From Gibbula magus (lineage: Eukaryota > Mollusca > Gastropoda > Trochida > Trochidae): a DNA stretch of 64,000 nucleotides. The notes beneath the pieces were generated by a model. That model ran no database searches and was not told the DNA's origin. It was given only the letters and a program-made list of their open reading frames with translations. This document shows positions 59,927-64,000 of this stretch, piece after piece (positions within the stretch are counted from its first letter, which is position 1; each line of letters starts with the position of its first letter). The DNA lies in contig OW388296.1 in assembly GCA_936450465.1 (NCBI GenBank), forward strand, positions 56,410,431 to 56,474,430, given 5' to 3'. Made by a program: the position numbers and the translations under genes.

Positions 59927-61755
59927 GAGATGGAATTTATAGGAACACAGTTTGAAATTTTATTTATTTAATTTTTATTACGTTTCAAAATGAATAGATT
60001 TTCCAATTCTTCAGTACATCAATTTAATAATGTAAAATAGACATTACGAATTTAATTAATTGAACTAGCTCTGAATTCAGTCTATCCAAACCTTTTGTTT
60101 TGTCGTGTCTTATTGGTTGGTTACACTGTTGGCATTTCACCCTATATTGCAGTCGAAATATTCATATCAACTTATGTTGTGGAAAAAATATATGACCAAT
60201 GAACACAGCTATGGCAAATTGTTAACCACTTGACCAAGCGGGTAATCCGAAATAATTTTGCTAAATCAAAGAATCTTCACTTGCAAACATTGCTTGTAAG
60301 CATCTATAAATTGATAATATTAGCGGCTATTCAAAACTCCATTATCCACTCCACTTTCACTCGATTATCAACTTTTAAATAATATGTATGCTACTCAGTG
60401 TACTCATAATGTTTTCATCACAGTGAACCATGGCTTCGATCCACACCTAAATATGCTTCATAATCAATCGAATAGGTATGCTTTTAATCAGCAAAGTTTT
60501 AACAAATTGTTTAAGGGAGTTACATTATGTATAGGCCTACATATTCTTATGAATATTTCTGGAATATTGCAAAGACAAAACTCTCAACAACGTTTTGATT
60601 AAATTCATAATGTTAATTCAATATATGTTGAAGTAAATCACTAGTTGAATATCAATTTAGATTTGTATTTACGAATAAATAATGTATTTAATTTGTTTAA
60701 CAACTTAATGTTTGATTAGTAATCGAGGCATTTATTCCCAAAATGACCACAATGTAGTCTCCATTTACATATGGCATACACATCTTTTTCATAATGCATT
60801 CTACCCTTATCAAGATGCCGTCAACCATGCCTTTTAGAGGCTTTTCTTGTAACTCTTTCACGTGAAACCTTAGTGTATTTGTGAACGGATTACCCAGCGG
60901 CTGCACAATAACAGGGACGAATCAAATACAACATCCAATTTAGGTGATTGATGAAGCCTTATTAATGTTTATTGAAGGAACAATTGCGAGTGAAGGACTT
61001 CTGCTGGAGACATAGATGGCAATGGAAAAGTGCTAAGATGTGTGTAGACGCATATACCAGTCCCATTGTAGATATGAAAAATGTAAATTATATTTCCCTT
61101 ACAGTAACACAATAATGATACATAAACACTTGTATAGCGCCAAAACCAATCAGTATAGCTGTTTAAAGAGCTGAGAGGATGCAAGTAACCATTTAAATAC
61201 GAAAACATTGAATGTTCAACTGGTCAACGGTGGCAACCAGACACCTACCAGTCTTTATCCATTTCGGACTTTAAATACTTACGCCTGCATGTCTCTGGAT
61301 ATTTGTCACAATAATAAATGGGACACATTTCTTTCTGTTGCATGTAAATAGTAAAATGCAAAATATACACTGATCTGATGCAATACCAGACAGTGTAACC
61401 ATGTACCAAGAGATCTAGAACATTAGGGGAATATATGTCACTCTGATTGTGAAGGAGGTTACATGGTTTCATTTCTAATGCTTTGCACCCTGAGGTAAGG
61501 ATTACATGATAAGTCAATACATTCTGGTTTGTCAAAGTCATCAGTGACCTTAATACAGCGCAATGCAGAACTTCACCAATTGTAATGTTGTCCTTTCTTA
61601 ATGAGTAATTCTCGTCGTCTCACACAATGTATTTACCGTGTTCTCAATATAACTTGCTTATGTGTCGATTCTTGAAATGTGTCTTCACGAACTGCTATCC
61701 AAATTTTAAGTGTAGTATCCTCAAATGAAGGTCAAACTTAGCAACTTTACATGCT

Positions 61756-62995
61756 CACCATGACAAAGATGAGACAACATCTAGTTGAGATTAAAATTAT
61801 GAATGTATTAGGTGTATGGATTTCCCTTATAGTTAAAACTGCTTTCACATGTATTCATATACTGTGTATTTGGTGTGCTCTTCTTATTGCTTGGTGATCC
61901 TTAAAATATTTACTTTATATATATATTTACCAAAATAGAAATCGGATTGCTGCACGGGATTGCAATTGTTTATTTCACGTATATAAATTACTTATATAAG
62001 ATACCCACGACAATAAAACACAGGCGGCCAATGGGACCTACAGCGTGCTTTACGAGACAATAAAACATGCTCGTGATTTTAGACGTCAGTTAGATCGTCG
62101 CTTAGCAAATGACGTCATTTTGTACGTCACTGTGATTGTTCAACGCAAGTGAATGTGTTCTGTGACGGGAGGCATAAATATTTTCAAAATATAGTTTATA
62201 CCAACAACATTATATCTCCACGGTGTTAATATAAAAGCGAGTAACTGTTTAAGAGCATCTTCGTGTTTTATGCTCCCTGCTATGTTTTATTCAACGATAA
62301 AGCACTCCAATTCGTCTTCTATTTCTTAAATAAAGCCACTGCCACAGATATGTATGCCAAGAGCAAGTCATATTTAGTGAGATCATGCTGTTTAGAACTT
62401 ATTGTCACAATACATTATTATCACTAAGGCAATGTATCATTATTACTTAGGCAATACAAAACCCTTTATTCGTAGGTGTACATATACAAACTACAATGTC
62501 CGGTTCTATAAAGGTGCCATTTATGTTTTTGACAGCACGTTTTAACACATAATTTAGAACAGGATACTCGCAAGAGTTCATAGACTGACAGTTTGTGAGA
62601 ATAGTTTGTTACCAGCAACATTGGACAATCTCGATAGAAACAGGGACCAATTTTACCTTTCCTTTGTTTTATTTTATTTGAATTGATAATTGGTTGTGTG
62701 AATGTTGGTTACGTGACAGATTTCATGTTGTTTATGTTTGAAAGCATGGCAGTTTGGATTTCAATATACTTTGCAGGGACTTGCAATTGGCATTTTCGCT
62801 TCAATGAAACGTATGTAAATGAATGTGTGTTGTATTTCGTCCTCGCATTAATGGCCATATGCATCGTGTTAAACATTATCTATATGTTATTTTAATGCAT
62901 GTGTCATGTTCATATACAAAATACGAAAAACACTTACTTGAAAAGTACAGATATATGTGGTAAGTGTAAGATGCATAGTGTACTACTAACTTAAC
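61756..62995. other. Noncoding stretch
   Basis: No gene or mobile element recognised. The 70-codon frame at 62683-62895 is hydrophobic (possible membrane segments) but has no partner motif, and I do not call it. Confidence 0.45.
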
Positions 62996-62998
62996 AAG

Positions 62999-63797
62999 AA
63001 AAAAGTGAGCATGGCTCACATACCCCCGCCATCCGCTATCCGTCCATTGAGAATTATAGATGTGAAGGTTACCATGTTTAAAAAACAGCTTCAAGCATCA
63101 TAATATTGTCAAAAATAATTTTAGGAACTGACTGTTATTACAAATTTCATTCACCCAGATGTAATATTTTTCAGGTAACCTAATTTTTCCCATTAGGGCA
63201 TCACACCGGTAATTTGTACCAATTTCAATTACAGATTCAAGGGCTTCATAACTCCGTAAAGAATAATATTTCGGAACTGGACTGTGAACTCGATGAAGAG
63301 TATCATCTGGACTACCTACATGTAAAACTGGACTACCTCCATATTAAATTTCATTCACCTAGATGTAATAGTTTCCGAGAAAACTTGTCCCCATTGGAGC
63401 ATCACAGTTCTTTTGGTAGCAAGTTCAATTCCGGATTCAAGGGCCATAACTCCATAAAAAAAATTATATTTCGGAACTGGTTTTCTCGATGAAGAGTATT
63501 GCCATGAGTACTCACAACCAAAATTTCATTCACCTAGGTTGAACAGTATCCGAGAAAACTTGTCCCCATTGAACACAATAAAACTAAGTCCAAAAAGTGA
63601 CGTTTCCATGGAAACGGCAACAAATATCAATCTCAGAAAATTGAAAATTGTCTGTGCGCGATCGGAAGAACATGGTTAACATCTGTACAAAGTTTGGTTG
63701 ATGTACCTTTGACGGTTTTTGAGAAAATTGACCGGACGGAAGGACGGACGGACGGAATGACCGCTATATACCCCCGCTTACTTCGTAGCGGGGATAG
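62999..63797 (-). mobile_element. Pearl/HINE-like element
   Basis: On the minus strand the 5' hairpin (atccccgctacgaagtaagc / gcgggggtatat, at the right end) is followed by gtccgtccgtccttccgtcc. Core units of about 200 bp are marked by ggattcaaggg at 63434 and agattcaaggg at 63233. The 3' end has gcgggggtat with hairpin gtgagc-cat-gctcac and a T run at 63030-62999. The termini match those of 17524-18812, while the core differs. Confidence 0.78.
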
Positions 63798-64000
63798 TTA
63801 TTTTGTACCACACTGTTCTGATTTATTAAAACCTAATTTTCAAAAAGTTTAACAACTGATTCCAGGTATTTTTGCAAATAGAGAACTATTACAAATGTCA
63901 CTTCCTTTGTTGTTTTCTCTAGCAAAGTATGACAACACACCGACTACATTTACTTTACACCAAGATGTACTATATCAAATGGTTGGTATACTGCAAATGC

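Larger units (their letters stand above)
53290..61755 (+). repeat. Large low-copy repeat, copy C
   Basis: The most compact copy, aligning with A (direct) and B (inverted) as listed for those entries. It carries an L2-like LINE (57500-58530) that A and B lack, and a 235-bp tandem duplication (59457-59926). No frame is conserved in all copies, and no TIR or long direct repeat could be found at its edges, so its origin (element or segmental duplication) is open. Confidence 0.8.

Overview
This window looks like AT-rich, gene-poor nuclear DNA from an invertebrate, most likely a marine mollusc and possibly a gastropod. The evidence is indirect. There are tRNA-headed SINEs ending in a (CACT)n tail, several non-LTR retrotransposon lineages, TA-flanked MITEs, and short elements with a CCGT microsatellite, tandem core repeats and a 3' hairpin that resemble the molluscan 'pearl' / DINE-1 (Helentron-derived) group. 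I found no host protein-coding gene, rRNA, functional tRNA or CRISPR array. No open frame outside transposable elements is recognisable, and most frames of 60-100 codons are what chance gives in DNA of this composition.

Layout, left to right. 540-2040 holds a decayed LINE on the minus strand, split by a SINE with a 12-bp target duplication. 2320-7450 is copy A of a large noncoding low-copy repeat. 8290-10926 is an L1-like LINE with an intact ORF1 and a broken endonuclease, the latter split by a TA-flanked MITE. It runs into a 3.5-kb element (10930-14461) with inverted repeats of about 310 bp, flanked by TTA, which carries the remains of an uncharacterised protein family. 14795-18895 (D1) is a segment repeated at 44775-47085 (D2). 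18949-21200 is an I-like LINE on the minus strand whose 3' tail matches the SINE tail. 21200-24266 and 25577-29160 hold little that I can recognise. 24267-25574 is a MITE composite with a pearl-like insertion.

29160-43970 is copy B (inverted) of the large repeat, swollen by insertions: SINEs, a plus-strand LINE itself split by a full-length SINE, a LINE C-terminal fragment, hairpins and microsatellites. D2 follows, then a large GC-rich palindrome, a LINE tail and a second copy of a young MITE (50007-50538). 53290-61755 is copy C (direct) of the large repeat, carrying an L2-like LINE fragment and a 2 x 235 bp tandem duplication. The window ends in another pearl-like element.

The main analytical value is that A/B/C and D1/D2 act as each other's empty sites: several insertions (SINE, MITE, pearl-like element, LINE) are present in one paralogue and missing in the other, which gives element ends, target duplications and relative ages from this window alone. 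The best candidate for something undescribed is the 3.5-kb element at 10930-14461.
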